A DNA stretch of 64,000 nt from Fibrobacter sp. (GTDB taxonomy: Bacteria > Fibrobacterota > Fibrobacteria > Fibrobacterales > Fibrobacteraceae). The stretch is taken from NCBI GenBank assembly GCA_024398815.1, contig JAKSIL010000014.1:1-64000 (forward strand), read 5' to 3'. A model generated the notes under the pieces. That model had not been told where the DNA came from and made no database searches. It saw only the letters and a program-made list of their open reading frames with translations. Shown piece after piece: positions 17,414 through 26,542 of this stretch (position 1 is the stretch's first letter; every line of letters begins with the position of its first letter). The position numbers were made by a program, and so were the translations under genes.

Positions 17414-18809
17414 GATTTACGCCTTGTGTAAGTATGGCCACTTTTTCGCCGGCCATGCGGGTGTAGAAAAGAATGCCTGGGTTTTTGCCTTTGGACTTGA
17501 GTCGCTTGATTTCGGCGTCGGGGTCGACTTTTACGCCGCGCAGCTTTAGCGTGAGTTTGCCGATGTCGTGTTTTTTGAGCATGGCTCGCACGGCGCCTGT
17601 CGAAATTTCGCAATGGTCAAGCACTTTGAAACTGGCAAATCCTGGGGCGGGCATCGGACTTGAACTTGCCACGTAGGCGATGCCTTCCGAAATCAGGTGG
17701 GCGTCAGGGGAGGCTTCTGTCGCCGCTTGTCCGAATAGCCTGCTGCGGACAAGAAGAGCCGCAGGTTCCGAAATGTAGTCGGCAATTTCCCCGATGGGCA
17801 AATCGCTCTTGCTCGAAGATGTTCTGTATGTCCTATCGCGGCCTTCCAGCTGGTCGTTTCTGTCGAGCTTTTGTTGAAGTTCGTCGTTGAGGATTTCAAA
17901 ATCCTTGTCGCGCTTGCGGCTCCATTTGGCAATCTCATCGCCGTTCTTGTCAACCATGACCGCACGCATCGTGGCGGGGTTCCGTGCGAGTTCGCCGAAC
18001 AACACGAGGCATTCCCTGCAGTCGCTGTGCCCGCCGACATAGACGATTTCGCACTCGTCCGGAATTTCTCCGACGGGGTAGCCTGGCGGAAGTTTTGCCA
18101 TGCCGCCCTTGTAGTGGCTGGCGATTTCAACGACCTCGTCGAGTGTCGGCGTCAGATTGCGCAAGTCGCGCTGGTTTTCGCCGTCCACGGCCCTGCGTGC
18201 GGGGTCTATGGTGAAGTAGTCGGCGCGGGTGTTTTCGCTTTCGTCGGCGTGGGTGTTGGCCTTTGCGATTTCCCTGACGTCACCAAGAATGGTGGTTCCT
18301 GCTTTTTCGCAGAAGGTGCCGCGCATTACTTTCGTGTTGTGTCTGTACATGGCGAGTCTGTTTTCGTCGAGGTCGACTCCGACCACGTCCAGATTTTTAG
18401 GGAGGTAAAAGCTGTCGCCGCCCATTCCGCAGCACAAGTCGTGTACTGTAATTTTCGTTGCGGTTCCTGCGGAGAATTCTATCGCGTTGTCTGCGGCGAT
18501 TCCTGTCGCGGGCCACAAGTTCGCTTTCCAGTGTCCGATGTCCTTTGCTGTACTTTGCTCAAGGGCCAGCTTGTCGCATATCAAAAGGCTCTCGTTTTCC
18601 GCAGCATTTTTTTCAAAAATTTTCGCCACTGAAAATTTTTCGCGGATTTTTGGTATGAGCGCCATGTAGTCCATTATGGATACCCTTTGCTCGTTGCTGT
18701 ACTCCTTGGCAAGAACTGTCGAAATCTGCAACGCATCCATTTTCTTTGAAAATGCGTTTTTTATGAATTTCAGGACTTGCTCGGATGTCAGGAGTTCTGC
18801 GTCAAACAT
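17406..18809 (-). CDS. class I SAM methyltransferase with THUMP-like C-terminal domain
   Basis: A 467-residue protein with a SAM-binding core around residues 125-215 (TVHDLCCGMGGDSFYL, DVVGVDLDENRLAMYRHN) and a DPARR motif (TIDPARRAVDGENQ) where N6 or RNA methyltransferases have their catalytic loop. The C-terminus (VLDHCEISTGAVRAMLKKHD, LKLRGVKVDPDAEIKRL) matches the THUMP-like domain of this family. An RNA substrate is likely but unproven. The gene precedes ung with an overlap. The TGGAAA start region is within AT-rich sequence shared with the divergent GH53 gene. Confidence 0.8.
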   Translation of the reverse strand: MFDAELLTSEQVLKFIKNAFSKKMDALQISTVLAKEYSNEQRVSIMDYMALIPKIREKFSVAKIFEKNAAENESLLICDKLALEQSTAKDIGHWKANLWPATGIAADNAIEFSAGTATKITVHDLCCGMGGDSFYLPKNLDVVGVDLDENRLAMYRHNTKVMRGTFCEKAGTTILGDVREIAKANTHADESENTRADYFTIDPARRAVDGENQRDLRNLTPTLDEVVEIASHYKGGMAKLPPGYPVGEIPDECEIVYVGGHSDCRECLVLFGELARNPATMRAVMVDKNGDEIAKWSRKRDKDFEILNDELQQKLDRNDQLEGRDRTYRTSSSKSDLPIGEIADYISEPAALLVRSRLFGQAATEASPDAHLISEGIAYVASSSPMPAPGFASFKVLDHCEISTGAVRAMLKKHDIGKLTLKLRGVKVDPDAEIKRLKSKGKNPGILFYTRMAGEKVAILTQGVNHG

Positions 18810-18900
18810 GGAAAAAATCTAGTTATATTTTTGGGGCGATGTTCGCATCACTCTATTTTAGTGTATTTTTTAAGGTAACCTTGAACAGGTATGGTTTGGC

Positions 18901-20385
18901 ATGAATTTTACAAGATTGTCTTTTTGTGCTCTTTCGGCTATTGCCCTTTGCTTGGGCGCTTGCGGCGATGATGGCAATTCCCAGTCTCCCGATAGCGAAA
19001 GCTTTTCTTCCGCGGTCACAGTCGACGACAATTCGTTTTCAAGCGCTTCGCAGCCTTTGGAGAATCCCTCTGTCGAGGATTCGGCGAACCCGGCAGCGAC
19101 AGACGAACCATCCAATCCTTCCGGCAATTCCTCCAATCCGTCAGGTACGCCTGTTTCGTCCGACGTGAACCCGCTTTCTTCGGCCTCGCAACCGAATTCC
19201 GCAGAATCTCCGAAATCGTCCGCAGCGGAGTCCACACCGGACAATCCCATCGACAATCCTGCTCCCGAATCTTCTGCGCCCGAACCGGGCTCCTCGACTT
19301 CCGAACCTGTTTCTTCGGCTGCTGAACCTGCATTGAACTTCGATTTCCTGCTTGGTGCCGACATCTCGACCGTCCAGGAACAGGAAGCGCAAAACACGAA
19401 ATTCTTCGATGTCGACGGCACCGAGGGCGACATCTTTACCATCCTCAAGAAGCATGGTTTCAATGCCATCCGCCTGCGTACGTTTGTTTCGCCCCTTGCA
19501 AATTACGGCTATGCGGCAAAATCCAGCGAGTGCAACCATTCGGGCAGTGAAGCTTTTGGCGACAAGGAACATGTGATTGCCTACGGCAAAAAAGTGAAGG
19601 CTGCGGGCATGGCTTTTCTGCTCGATATCCACTACAGCGACAACTGGGCCGATCCGGGCAATCAGATCATCCCTGAACGCTGGCGTAACGTCACCTCTTC
19701 CGACGCCATGGCCGATTCCGTCTACAATTACACCTATGACATGCTCACATCGCTCAAGGCGGCAGGTGCGCTCCCTGAAATGGTTCAGGTGGGCAACGAA
19801 ACGACCTCGGGCATATTGATTCACAAGCCGAGCGGCAGCACCGACTGCTGGGGAAACAACCCCGACAAGGCTTCGACCGCTATCAACGGCGACATGGGGA
19901 CCGATGCCGGCAAGGCGAACGCGGCCAAGTACTTCAATGCGGGCATCAAGGCGGTGAAGGCCGTGTCACAGGACATCAAGACCGTGCTCCACATCGAGCG
20001 CATACGCGAACCCGAGACCGTGAACTGGTGGATGGGTGTCGTTTTCGACCAGTACAAGATTCCCGCCGACGTGATGGGCTTTTCCGCCTACACGGCCTAC
20101 GGGGACGGCGGCCCCACGAGCTGGCTTTCCCTTTTCAACAGCCTCAATTCCAAGTATCCGAAGCTGGAATTCATCGTGGCCGAATACAACGGCGGAGATT
20201 CCGACAACCATTACAACTATGACGGTTCCCGCAAAAAGACGAACGAAGTGATTCGCGGTCTTGACCGCTGGATTGGCACGTTCTTCTGGGAACCCACCTT
20301 GGGTGGCGCCTGGGGGCCGGCCATGTTCGACTGGAGCGGCAACAATCTTAAGGCGAACGCCAAGGCGTTCGAAGAGTTCGATTGA
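18901..20385 (+). CDS. arabinogalactan endo-beta-1,4-galactanase, GH53, lipoprotein
   Basis: A 494-residue surface enzyme predicted to cut beta-1,4-galactan side chains of pectin. The signal ends at the lipobox LGACGDDG, followed by a Ser/Pro/Glu linker to about residue 145, a typical Fibrobacter spacer. The GH53 barrel starts LGADISTVQEQEAQ. The acid/base Glu300 is in VQVGNETTSG and the nucleophile Glu428 in FIVAEYNGG. A Cys-containing insert (TDCWGNN) follows the acid/base. It is single and transcribed divergently from the methyltransferase. It fits functionally with the pectin locus at 26-37 kb. Confidence 0.9.
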   Translation: MNFTRLSFCALSAIALCLGACGDDGNSQSPDSESFSSAVTVDDNSFSSASQPLENPSVEDSANPAATDEPSNPSGNSSNPSGTPVSSDVNPLSSASQPNSAESPKSSAAESTPDNPIDNPAPESSAPEPGSSTSEPVSSAAEPALNFDFLLGADISTVQEQEAQNTKFFDVDGTEGDIFTILKKHGFNAIRLRTFVSPLANYGYAAKSSECNHSGSEAFGDKEHVIAYGKKVKAAGMAFLLDIHYSDNWADPGNQIIPERWRNVTSSDAMADSVYNYTYDMLTSLKAAGALPEMVQVGNETTSGILIHKPSGSTDCWGNNPDKASTAINGDMGTDAGKANAAKYFNAGIKAVKAVSQDIKTVLHIERIREPETVNWWMGVVFDQYKIPADVMGFSAYTAYGDGGPTSWLSLFNSLNSKYPKLEFIVAEYNGGDSDNHYNYDGSRKKTNEVIRGLDRWIGTFFWEPTLGGAWGPAMFDWSGNNLKANAKAFEEFD

Positions 20386-20528
20386 TTTTCTTGTAAATTT
20401 GCGTTAATAGCTCGCTGATTGTAATAATTGTTATGTTTGTAAATTAAACTTTACAACAATGAAGTGAAACTTTTTTTCTTCTTTTTACATTATATTCAAT
20501 TATAGGGATTGAGGAGGGGAGTAAAATA

Positions 20529-20567
20529 TTGGAGTTTTTTGCCGAATTTTCCGCGTTCGGCTACTAA
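20529..20567 (+). other. 12-codon uORF in front of the HD-GYP gene
   Basis: GAGGAGGGG at 20511-20519 is placed for a TTG at 20529, giving MEFFAEFSAFGY and then TAA. The HD-GYP ATG follows three bases later in the same frame and has no ribosome site of its own. This is either a coupled leader peptide or an upstream N-terminus cut by a nonsense codon. Confidence 0.45.
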
Positions 20568-20570
20568 ATA

Positions 20571-21791
20571 ATGGGTATAAGAGATTACATAGCCAGCCAA
20601 GACTCGCTGGAGAAGAAATTGTTCTGGATCGTGGTGTATATATGCCTGGCCGTTTCTCTGTATTCTACGATTGTTACTATTTCTGAACATGTAAGCATTG
20701 TTGCCTGTACGGCGACGAGCTTTACCGTGGTCCTTCTGATTTTTATCATGAGCATTGCGCACGTGACCAAGCAGTATGTGAACTGCTACATGGCCTTGTG
20801 TCTGGTGTTGAACGTTATCTTGATTCCCGTAAATTACTTTTTCTGTGGTGGTGTCTATAGTGGCATGCCCATGTATTTTGTCATGGGTATTTTCTTGTGC
20901 GCTTTTTGCCTTGCCCGCAAAAGGACCATCGTCTGCGTGGTTCTTTCGGCGACTGCGGCGGTCGTGTCGATTCTCGTTTCGATGTTTCGCAAGGATCTCG
21001 TGGTTCAGGTGAGCGAAGATTACACTTACAGTGATTGCCTTGTGAGCTACCTGATTGTGGCGGCTGGCATTGTGGCGATTAGTTTGTTTGTACAGGTGCA
21101 ATACAAGAGGCAGCGCTACAAAGAAATAAATAACGGAATTATCGATATTCTGGGCACGGTGGTGGAATTCCGAAGCGTTGAAGCTGGCGACCACATCAAG
21201 CGCATCAAGGGATTTACGCGTATTCTATTGAGCTATGTCAACAAGGTTTATGACGATAGACGTTTGTCTTCGGCCGATATTGCCATCATTTCGTCGGCAT
21301 CCGCCATGCATGACATTGGGAAAATCGCTATTCCCGATGGAATCCTCTTGAAGGAAGGTCCCCTTACTCCCGCGGAACGTCTGGTCATGGAAAAGCATAC
21401 CACCAAGGGCTGTGAAATTATCAATTCCATCAAGGAAATTCAGGACCAGGACTATTACAAGTACGGTTACGAGATTTGCAGGCATCATCATGAACGCTAC
21501 GACGGTAATGGCTACCCGGACCGCTTGAAGGGCGAAGAAATTCCGCTTTCTGCGCAGGTGGTCGCTTTGGCCGACGTTTACGACGCCTTGGTGAACGAAC
21601 GCTGCTACAAGCCTGCTTACACCTTTGAACAGTCTTACCAGATGATTATGAACGGTGAATGCGGCGTGTTCTCGCCGAGGCTTTTAAAGTGCTTGGAACT
21701 CGCTAAAGAGGACATGGAAATATTCAACATGTCCATGCAGCAGAATGTACTCGAAATTACGGATGAGTGCATTTGCGCAAAAGACAAGTAG
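20571..21791 (+). CDS. membrane-bound HD-GYP phosphodiesterase
   Basis: A 406-residue protein with about six N-terminal transmembrane segments (residues about 20-180) and a C-terminal HD-GYP domain. The metal-binding His247-Asp248 is in MHDIGKIAIPDGIL, later motifs are HHHERYDGNGYPDRLKGEEI and LADVYDALVNERCYK. Members hydrolyse cyclic di-GMP; here the membrane part probably senses a signal. The spacing of the GYP loop is canonical (GNGYPD). No GGDEF partner is nearby. Translation may depend on the uORF described separately. Confidence 0.88.
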   Translation: MGIRDYIASQDSLEKKLFWIVVYICLAVSLYSTIVTISEHVSIVACTATSFTVVLLIFIMSIAHVTKQYVNCYMALCLVLNVILIPVNYFFCGGVYSGMPMYFVMGIFLCAFCLARKRTIVCVVLSATAAVVSILVSMFRKDLVVQVSEDYTYSDCLVSYLIVAAGIVAISLFVQVQYKRQRYKEINNGIIDILGTVVEFRSVEAGDHIKRIKGFTRILLSYVNKVYDDRRLSSADIAIISSASAMHDIGKIAIPDGILLKEGPLTPAERLVMEKHTTKGCEIINSIKEIQDQDYYKYGYEICRHHHERYDGNGYPDRLKGEEIPLSAQVVALADVYDALVNERCYKPAYTFEQSYQMIMNGECGVFSPRLLKCLELAKEDMEIFNMSMQQNVLEITDECICAKDK

Positions 21792-21856
21792 GCTTCGTGG
21801 CGTGAGCCGGATGTCCGCCGCAGGTCTTTGCTTTGGTTTCGTAATAGTAGCGTTCG

Positions 21857-24430
21857 CTATTTCTGTCTGGAAAGTTCCACTGCGTAGTCTGCGGCATTGA
21901 CGAAATCCTGGGCATGCTCGATCGCAATGACGGTATGTCCTTTTTCGCACAGGTCGCAAATCAAGTCCAGCAGAAGCTGGATGTCCTTTTGATGCAATCC
22001 GCGGGCGGGTTCATCGAAGAGGAACAGTGTGTTCGGGGCCTTTGCGCGGGCTAGTGCTATGGAAAGGCGCAGGCGGGCGCGCTCGCCGCCGGAAAGGTGC
22101 GCCGTCGTTTGACCGAGTCGCAAATAGTCGAGGCCCGTATCTACGAGCGGTTTAAGCTTGTCGGCGAAAGGCTTGAGGTTTGCGAATAATTTGTACGCAC
22201 TCCCGATTTCCATGTCAAGAACGTCGGCGATGGAAAAAGATTTGAAGCGCACTTCGAGGACTTCGTCGCGGAAACGCTTGCCGAGGCACACGGGGCATTC
22301 TGATTCCTCGTAGCCGCTCGGGTCGTAGATGACGCCTTCGCCCTTGCAGTTTTCGCAGCGGCCGCCGGGTGTGTGGATGCTGAATTTTGTCGCGTTGTAG
22401 CCGCGCACCTTGCTTTCTGGGAGTTTGGCAAACAGGTCGCGGAGCAGTTGCATGAGGCCGATGGCACTTGCGACGGAACTGCGGCGGTTGCCGTGGAAAT
22501 CGCCTGTCGTGAGGATGGAAAGCGCTTCGATGCCGAGCGGCTCGAATTCTCCAGCCTGGGCACGCTTAGCGATGTTTTCGAACAGGAGCGTCGATTTGCC
22601 GCTTCCGCTTTGCCCCGTGATGACGCTGAACTTGTTGATGGGGAAGTTTGCATTCACCGGCGCCATGTCGAACTTGTGGAAGCCTTCGACCGCAATGTGG
22701 GAGGACGCTGGATGCGAAGCGTGAAGCGCGTTGCTTGATGCTTTTAGATTCTTCGATTTCGCACTTCGTGCTTCGCTCAGGATGACACAATCGTTTTTTT
22801 TGCCTTCTCTAATTCGTCTTTCGTGGATCCCGTCGCCACGTTGTGGCTCCAGGATGACGCAGTTGGAAGAGTGACCCGTCTTTCGTCTCTCGTCTAATTC
22901 CTTAATCCACTTGCCCGTGGGCGATTCGGGATTCTCGAGGACTTCCTTGCGAGTGCCTTGGAACAGGATTTCACCGCCTTTTTCACCGGCGCCGGGGCCC
23001 ATTTCGATGATGTAGTCGGCGCGGCTGATGATGCCCGGATTGTGTTCAATGAGTACGAGAGTGTTCCCGCGCTTGCGGACTTTCTCGAGAACGTTCCAGA
23101 GAGCATCCACGTCACTGCGGTGTAATCCGCTGGCGGGTTCGTCGAGTGCAATGAGGAGCCCGTTCAAGTGGCCAGTGCTTAGGCTTGCGAGTTTTAGGCG
23201 CTGTACTTCGCCGCCCGAAAGAGTCTGCCCGGCGCGGCCCGGCGTGAGGTACCCGATGCCGAGTTCGTTGACGGCTTGGATGCGGTCGATAAGCGTTACG
23301 AATGTGGGCTTTAAGTTCTGCTTGACTTTGTCGTCGAAGAGCTTGTGCAAAAGTCTGGGGAGCGCTTCGAACGTCGTGCCTAACACTTGCCTGTAGCTTG
23401 TTCCGTCGATGGTCGCGTTCAGGTAGGCGTCTTTGAGGCGTAAGCCTTTGCAGTGCTCGCATTCCGTTTCGAACGTTTCTGGCGTTGCTTCGTGCAAGTC
23501 TTCGCTTTTCGTTTTTGCTGTGTTTGACTTTGTCGCTTTCGTTATGGGTTCTTTAGTTACGGAACCTGTGCCACCGCAGAATCCGCAAGCGCTTGTGCGA
23601 CTGTACGGCGAGAAAGACCTCGCTTCGAGAGTCGTAACGGCTTCGGCGTTTTTTGCCTTGGCGTGTTTTGTGTCGCCCGCATTTTTGCAGCAGGGCTGCG
23701 TGCTGTAGAATTCCCTTGCACCCGCGATATCGAGCGTGATTGCTGAATGGGTGAGCTTTAATGTTGTATCGACGGCTTCCGCGATTCGTGTGCGCGTGTT
23801 TTCGCGGACGATGATGCGGTCTACGACGATGAAAAATTCCTTGGGCTTGATGCGCTTTTCGTCGTCGGTGAGGTCGGCGAGGGAATAGCAGACGCCGTCG
23901 GCGTAGGCGCGGGTGAAGCCTTGGGCGAGGAACACGGCGGAGAGTTTGTCAAGCGAATTCCCTGCGGCGTCAATCCCTGCAAAGAACTGGAGTTTTGTGC
24001 CGATTTCTTTACCTGCAATGGTGCGGATAATGTCTTCGCGGCTTGTGCTTTCCATGGGTTTGCCGCAGATGGGGCAGGCAGGTTTTGCGAATGCCGCGAA
24101 AAGCGTGCGGAGCGCGTTGTCGCATTCCGCGATGGAAAGGGCATAAGCCTTGGAAGATGCTTCCCCGTGGGTGGGGCCGATGGCTAAACTAGCAGGGAGG
24201 CCTTCTGCGCTATCGAGCGGGATGCTGCGCTTGCCTCCGAGTAAATCTGCAGCGAAAGGAGAAAGTGTTTCAAGGTAGCGGCGCTTGCTTTCTCCGTGCA
24301 GCGTGTCCAAAACCAAAGTCGATTTTCCGCAACCGGACGGTCCGCATACAACAGTCACCTTGCCGAGGGGGATGTCGGCATCGATGTTTTTAAGGTTGTG
24401 TAAGCGGCAGCCGCGAAGGGAAATGAACAT
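21857..24430 (-). CDS. UvrA-like ABC ATPase, divergent paralogue with an inserted linker
   Basis: An 857-residue protein with two ABC ATPase halves. First Walker A GPSGCGKST (about residue 31) and signature LSGGEVQRLKLASL; second Walker A GQSGSGKST and signature LSGGERARLRLSIALARAKA with LFLFDEPARGLHQ. A zinc-type pair CENCKGEG ... ECPVCLGKR is present in the second half and CPICGKPM in the first. It is shorter than a standard UvrA (about 940 residues) and the N-terminal UvrB-binding region is divergent, so I call it a UvrA2-like paralogue and not the housekeeping gene. Residues about 511-577 are translated palindromic repeats. Confidence 0.75.
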   Translation of the reverse strand: MFISLRGCRLHNLKNIDADIPLGKVTVVCGPSGCGKSTLVLDTLHGESKRRYLETLSPFAADLLGGKRSIPLDSAEGLPASLAIGPTHGEASSKAYALSIAECDNALRTLFAAFAKPACPICGKPMESTSREDIIRTIAGKEIGTKLQFFAGIDAAGNSLDKLSAVFLAQGFTRAYADGVCYSLADLTDDEKRIKPKEFFIVVDRIIVRENTRTRIAEAVDTTLKLTHSAITLDIAGAREFYSTQPCCKNAGDTKHAKAKNAEAVTTLEARSFSPYSRTSACGFCGGTGSVTKEPITKATKSNTAKTKSEDLHEATPETFETECEHCKGLRLKDAYLNATIDGTSYRQVLGTTFEALPRLLHKLFDDKVKQNLKPTFVTLIDRIQAVNELGIGYLTPGRAGQTLSGGEVQRLKLASLSTGHLNGLLIALDEPASGLHRSDVDALWNVLEKVRKRGNTLVLIEHNPGIISRADYIIEMGPGAGEKGGEILFQGTRKEVLENPESPTGKWIKELDERRKTGHSSNCVILEPQRGDGIHERRIREGKKNDCVILSEARSAKSKNLKASSNALHASHPASSHIAVEGFHKFDMAPVNANFPINKFSVITGQSGSGKSTLLFENIAKRAQAGEFEPLGIEALSILTTGDFHGNRRSSVASAIGLMQLLRDLFAKLPESKVRGYNATKFSIHTPGGRCENCKGEGVIYDPSGYEESECPVCLGKRFRDEVLEVRFKSFSIADVLDMEIGSAYKLFANLKPFADKLKPLVDTGLDYLRLGQTTAHLSGGERARLRLSIALARAKAPNTLFLFDEPARGLHQKDIQLLLDLICDLCEKGHTVIAIEHAQDFVNAADYAVELSRQK
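22700..22897. repeat. intergenic-type repeats inserted in frame in the uvrA-like gene
   Basis: On the minus strand the region reads through two repeats that begin with CGTCATCCTGGAGCC and GTCATCCTGAGCGAAGC, giving CVILEPQRGDGIHERR and CVILSEARSAKSKNLK. It also includes a TTTCGTC-type stretch. The same repeat starts (GTCATCC, GTCACCCT) recur at 38920-39290, 41090-41140 and 42346-42375. The insertion lies between the two ATPase halves and keeps the frame. Confidence 0.8.
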
Positions 24431-24451
24431 AGTGGAAAAGCTCGCGGCTCA

Positions 24452-25066
24452 CTACTCTTTAATCGTGAATCGGAGTTCGCCGAACGGGGTGCAGAAGTCC
24501 ATGTTTTCGAGGTTGTTTTCTTCGATGCCGGCGAACATGCGATAACCGCCGCCGATGGAAACTTCGAGCATCTTCGTAACGCGGTAGTTGAAATGTACGG
24601 CCATCTCGCCAGTGAAGAAGTAGTCTTCGGGCGCGAAGGACTCGTCGCCGTCGTCGATGGAGTTGACCACGCCGCCGCCAACGGCTATGGGCACGGAAAT
24701 GGCGAACTTGTTGTAGCGGAAGGGGAAAAGTTCAGCGAAGGCTCCGAATGCCTTGTAATCCACCATCTGCTTTTCCTTGACGTTGTAGTTGCGAACGTCG
24801 CTCAGCAAAAACGAAGCCCATGCACCGACCGATACCTGCGGCATGAGCTCCAGACCGATTCGGAGCGAGGCGAACACCACGCCGTCGTCGGCGACCATCG
24901 CGTTTCCGCCTCCGATGCCGATAAACGCCTTGAGACCTTCGGATTTTTCTTCGACAGGAGCTGCTTCGGAATCCTTCATCCCCGAAAGTTCAGCAAAGCT
25001 AGCCGTGCTGCATGCGAGAACCATGGCTAGCATGGCTGCAAAATTTACGCAAAATCTATTCGACAT
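24452..25066 (-). CDS. predicted outer-membrane beta-barrel protein
   Basis: A 204-residue protein when started at ATG 25066 (MSNRFCVNFAAMLAMVLACS), which has a normal signal peptide; the longer frame up to 25105 overlaps the upstream gene. After the signal (cleavage near ASFA-ELS) the sequence alternates hydrophobic strands and ends FGELRFTIKE, with Gly-rich strands (FIGIGGGNAMV, AIVVGGGVVNS-like). This resembles small porin-like barrels of the OmpW or Fibrobacter paralogue type. Its start overlaps the end of the YihY gene, so they form an operon. Confidence 0.6.
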   Translation of the reverse strand: MSNRFCVNFAAMLAMVLACSTASFAELSGMKDSEAAPVEEKSEGLKAFIGIGGGNAMVADDGVVFASLRIGLELMPQVSVGAWASFLLSDVRNYNVKEKQMVDYKAFGAFAELFPFRYNKFAISVPIAVGGGVVNSIDDGDESFAPEDYFFTGEMAVHFNYRVTKMLEVSIGGGYRMFAGIEENNLENMDFCTPFGELRFTIKE

Positions 25067-26084
25067 TTTCTCGTTCTCCCTTTTTGGTGCTGTGAACATC
25101 TTCAAGAGTTGCCATCCAGTTCCACTTCTTCTTGCTGGATTCCGGCCAGTAGCAAATCGTCCACACCAGGCTGTTGGCGCAGAGAATGATAGACCACACG
25201 CCGAACAGGAGGAACAGGAACAGCGGAATAAAGGCCAGCGATCCGTAGAAAATGGACATCCTGGTCACCATGGCCGTCTGGATAAGCATGAGAATCTTGA
25301 CGTAGATATTGACGGCGAACCAGGCGATTATGGTTGAAAGAATCGAAACGCCAAAGAGCTTGCGCTTGCTGTACGGGGGAGCCTTGCCGGTCTCCCTTTG
25401 GCGCAGACTGCGTGCCGGGAGGGCGTGCAGCATGAGGAAGATGAGGAACATGGCCGCCAAGTGGAATGTGGTGTACCAGAAAGCGGTGATGAGGATTTTT
25501 AGAATCTGCGGCGGAAAATGGAAACCGTCGATGATGATCATCGAAAGAACGCTCTGCACGTGGTTCACGAATCCGGCGAAAAGCCCGATGATGCCCGCGA
25601 GAATCACGAGAAATGGCGTGTAGACTTGAATTTGACGGTAGAGAGTCCTGGATGTCTTGACTTCCCAAACCACGTTGAAGTTGGATTCCAGGCTTCCGAA
25701 GGCGAGGATGAACGTCACGAAAAGACCGATAGCGCCGATGAATCCGAGTTTTCCGATAGGGATGTGCTCTGCATTTTTTACGATATCCGTAATCTGGTCG
25801 GTGGGCCAGTCTAAGCTGAGCATTTCAAGGATCATGGGGAGGTAGTCCGACATGAAACTGCCGAAACCGACGGCCAGCGTGATGGAGGTGAGCAAAATGA
25901 GCAGGGGAACAACGGCCACGAGGGTTGTGTATGTAAGCGAGGCCGCGCGGGTCATTCCGTGATAGTACAGGAACGACTTGCCGGTTACCACCATAACCTT
26001 CACAAAAGTGGGGGATCTGTCGGCTATGCTGTCGAACAGGCGCTCCCAGGAAAAATTTTTCCACCAGTTGGGCATACGTGCCAA
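25056..26084 (-). CDS. YihY/BrkB family inner-membrane protein
   Basis: A 342-residue protein with six predicted transmembrane helices. The family start AASLTYTTLVAVVPLLILL and the later SFYGSLAFIPLFLFLLFGVWSII are diagnostic. Family members were once annotated as ribonuclease BN but are membrane proteins of unsettled function. N- and C-terminal tails are charged. The C-terminus overlaps the start codon of the next gene. A 434-base intergenic region follows upstream; it carries the regulatory sites of the pectin operon. Confidence 0.85.
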   Translation of the reverse strand: MARMPNWWKNFSWERLFDSIADRSPTFVKVMVVTGKSFLYYHGMTRAASLTYTTLVAVVPLLILLTSITLAVGFGSFMSDYLPMILEMLSLDWPTDQITDIVKNAEHIPIGKLGFIGAIGLFVTFILAFGSLESNFNVVWEVKTSRTLYRQIQVYTPFLVILAGIIGLFAGFVNHVQSVLSMIIIDGFHFPPQILKILITAFWYTTFHLAAMFLIFLMLHALPARSLRQRETGKAPPYSKRKLFGVSILSTIIAWFAVNIYVKILMLIQTAMVTRMSIFYGSLAFIPLFLFLLFGVWSIILCANSLVWTICYWPESSKKKWNWMATLEDVHSTKKGERENVE

Positions 26085-26214
26085 AATATAGATTATTAAT
26101 ATTCCCAGTTTACCTGCTAAAAAGGTGTTTTTTAAGCAAAATTCAAAGTGTAAACTTTGTTAAACGCAGAATTGGCTGTTTTGAGCGAAAATTGAAGACT
26201 TTTTTGTTTTGTAG

Positions 26215-26284
26215 TGTGGACTTTTTATTTAGAAGGTTTTTTACATATCTTTGTTTTTACAAAAAATAGTGAATAAATGTGGAC
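26215..26284. promoter_or_regulatory. two TGTGGAC motifs upstream of the PL11 operon
   Basis: TGTGGACTTTT occurs at 26215 and 26278 (63 bases apart). The second stands 18 bases before a TATATT element at about 26303-26308. The identical heptamer occurs twice ahead of the TIGR02147 regulator. A shared operator or a promoter element would explain both. Confidence 0.5.
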
Positions 26285-26315
26285 TTTTAATAAAATTTTG
26301 ATTATATTTTAGTTA

Positions 26316-26436
26316 GGCGGACTGGGTCCGTCGTTTGGCTTGTCCAAAGGAGAACATCGGGATGTTTTATGATTATTTCGCTAATGGCGGGCGTTGTTTT
26401 AGGGTTTGGTTTGACAACGCTCGCCATTTACTTTTT
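26316..26436 (+). ncRNA. candidate structured leader RNA of the pectin operon
   Basis: Four successive hairpins: 26316-26332 (GGCGGAC / GTCCGTC), 26334-26348 (TTTGG / CCAAA), 26353-26366 (AACAT / ATGTT) and 26383-26428 (15-bp arms AATGGCGGGCGTTGT / ACAACGCTCGCCATT, one G-T pair) followed by a T-rich stretch. The last one looks like a terminator or attenuator 115 bases before the PL11 start codon. The 434-base gap 26085-26518 contains this, the TGTGGAC motifs and the small ORF at 26362. Confidence 0.45.
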
Positions 26437-26478
26437 CCTTTTGACATATTGTCTATGAAAATGGGCTTTTTGGAGTGA
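26362..26478 (+). CDS. candidate 38-residue leader ORF inside the structured leader
   Basis: AAAGGAG at 26346-26352 is nine bases from ATG 26362, opening a 38-codon frame that begins MFYDYFANGGRCFR and ends at TGA 26476-26478. Both arms of the large hairpin lie within it, so its translation would compete with that hairpin, as in attenuation. It may also be chance. Confidence 0.3.
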   Translation: MFYDYFANGGRCFRVWFDNARHLLFPFDILSMKMGFLE

Positions 26479-26542
26479 AAATCTCGTTTTTTTTAGGCGT
26501 ATTGAGACTATATTATTAATGTATAATTGTTCGGAGAATGGT

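Noticed and set aside
24452-25105. Longer start for the barrel protein at 25105
   Set aside because: It would overlap the YihY gene by 50 bases and put charged residues before a normal signal peptide; the ATG at 25066 fits better.
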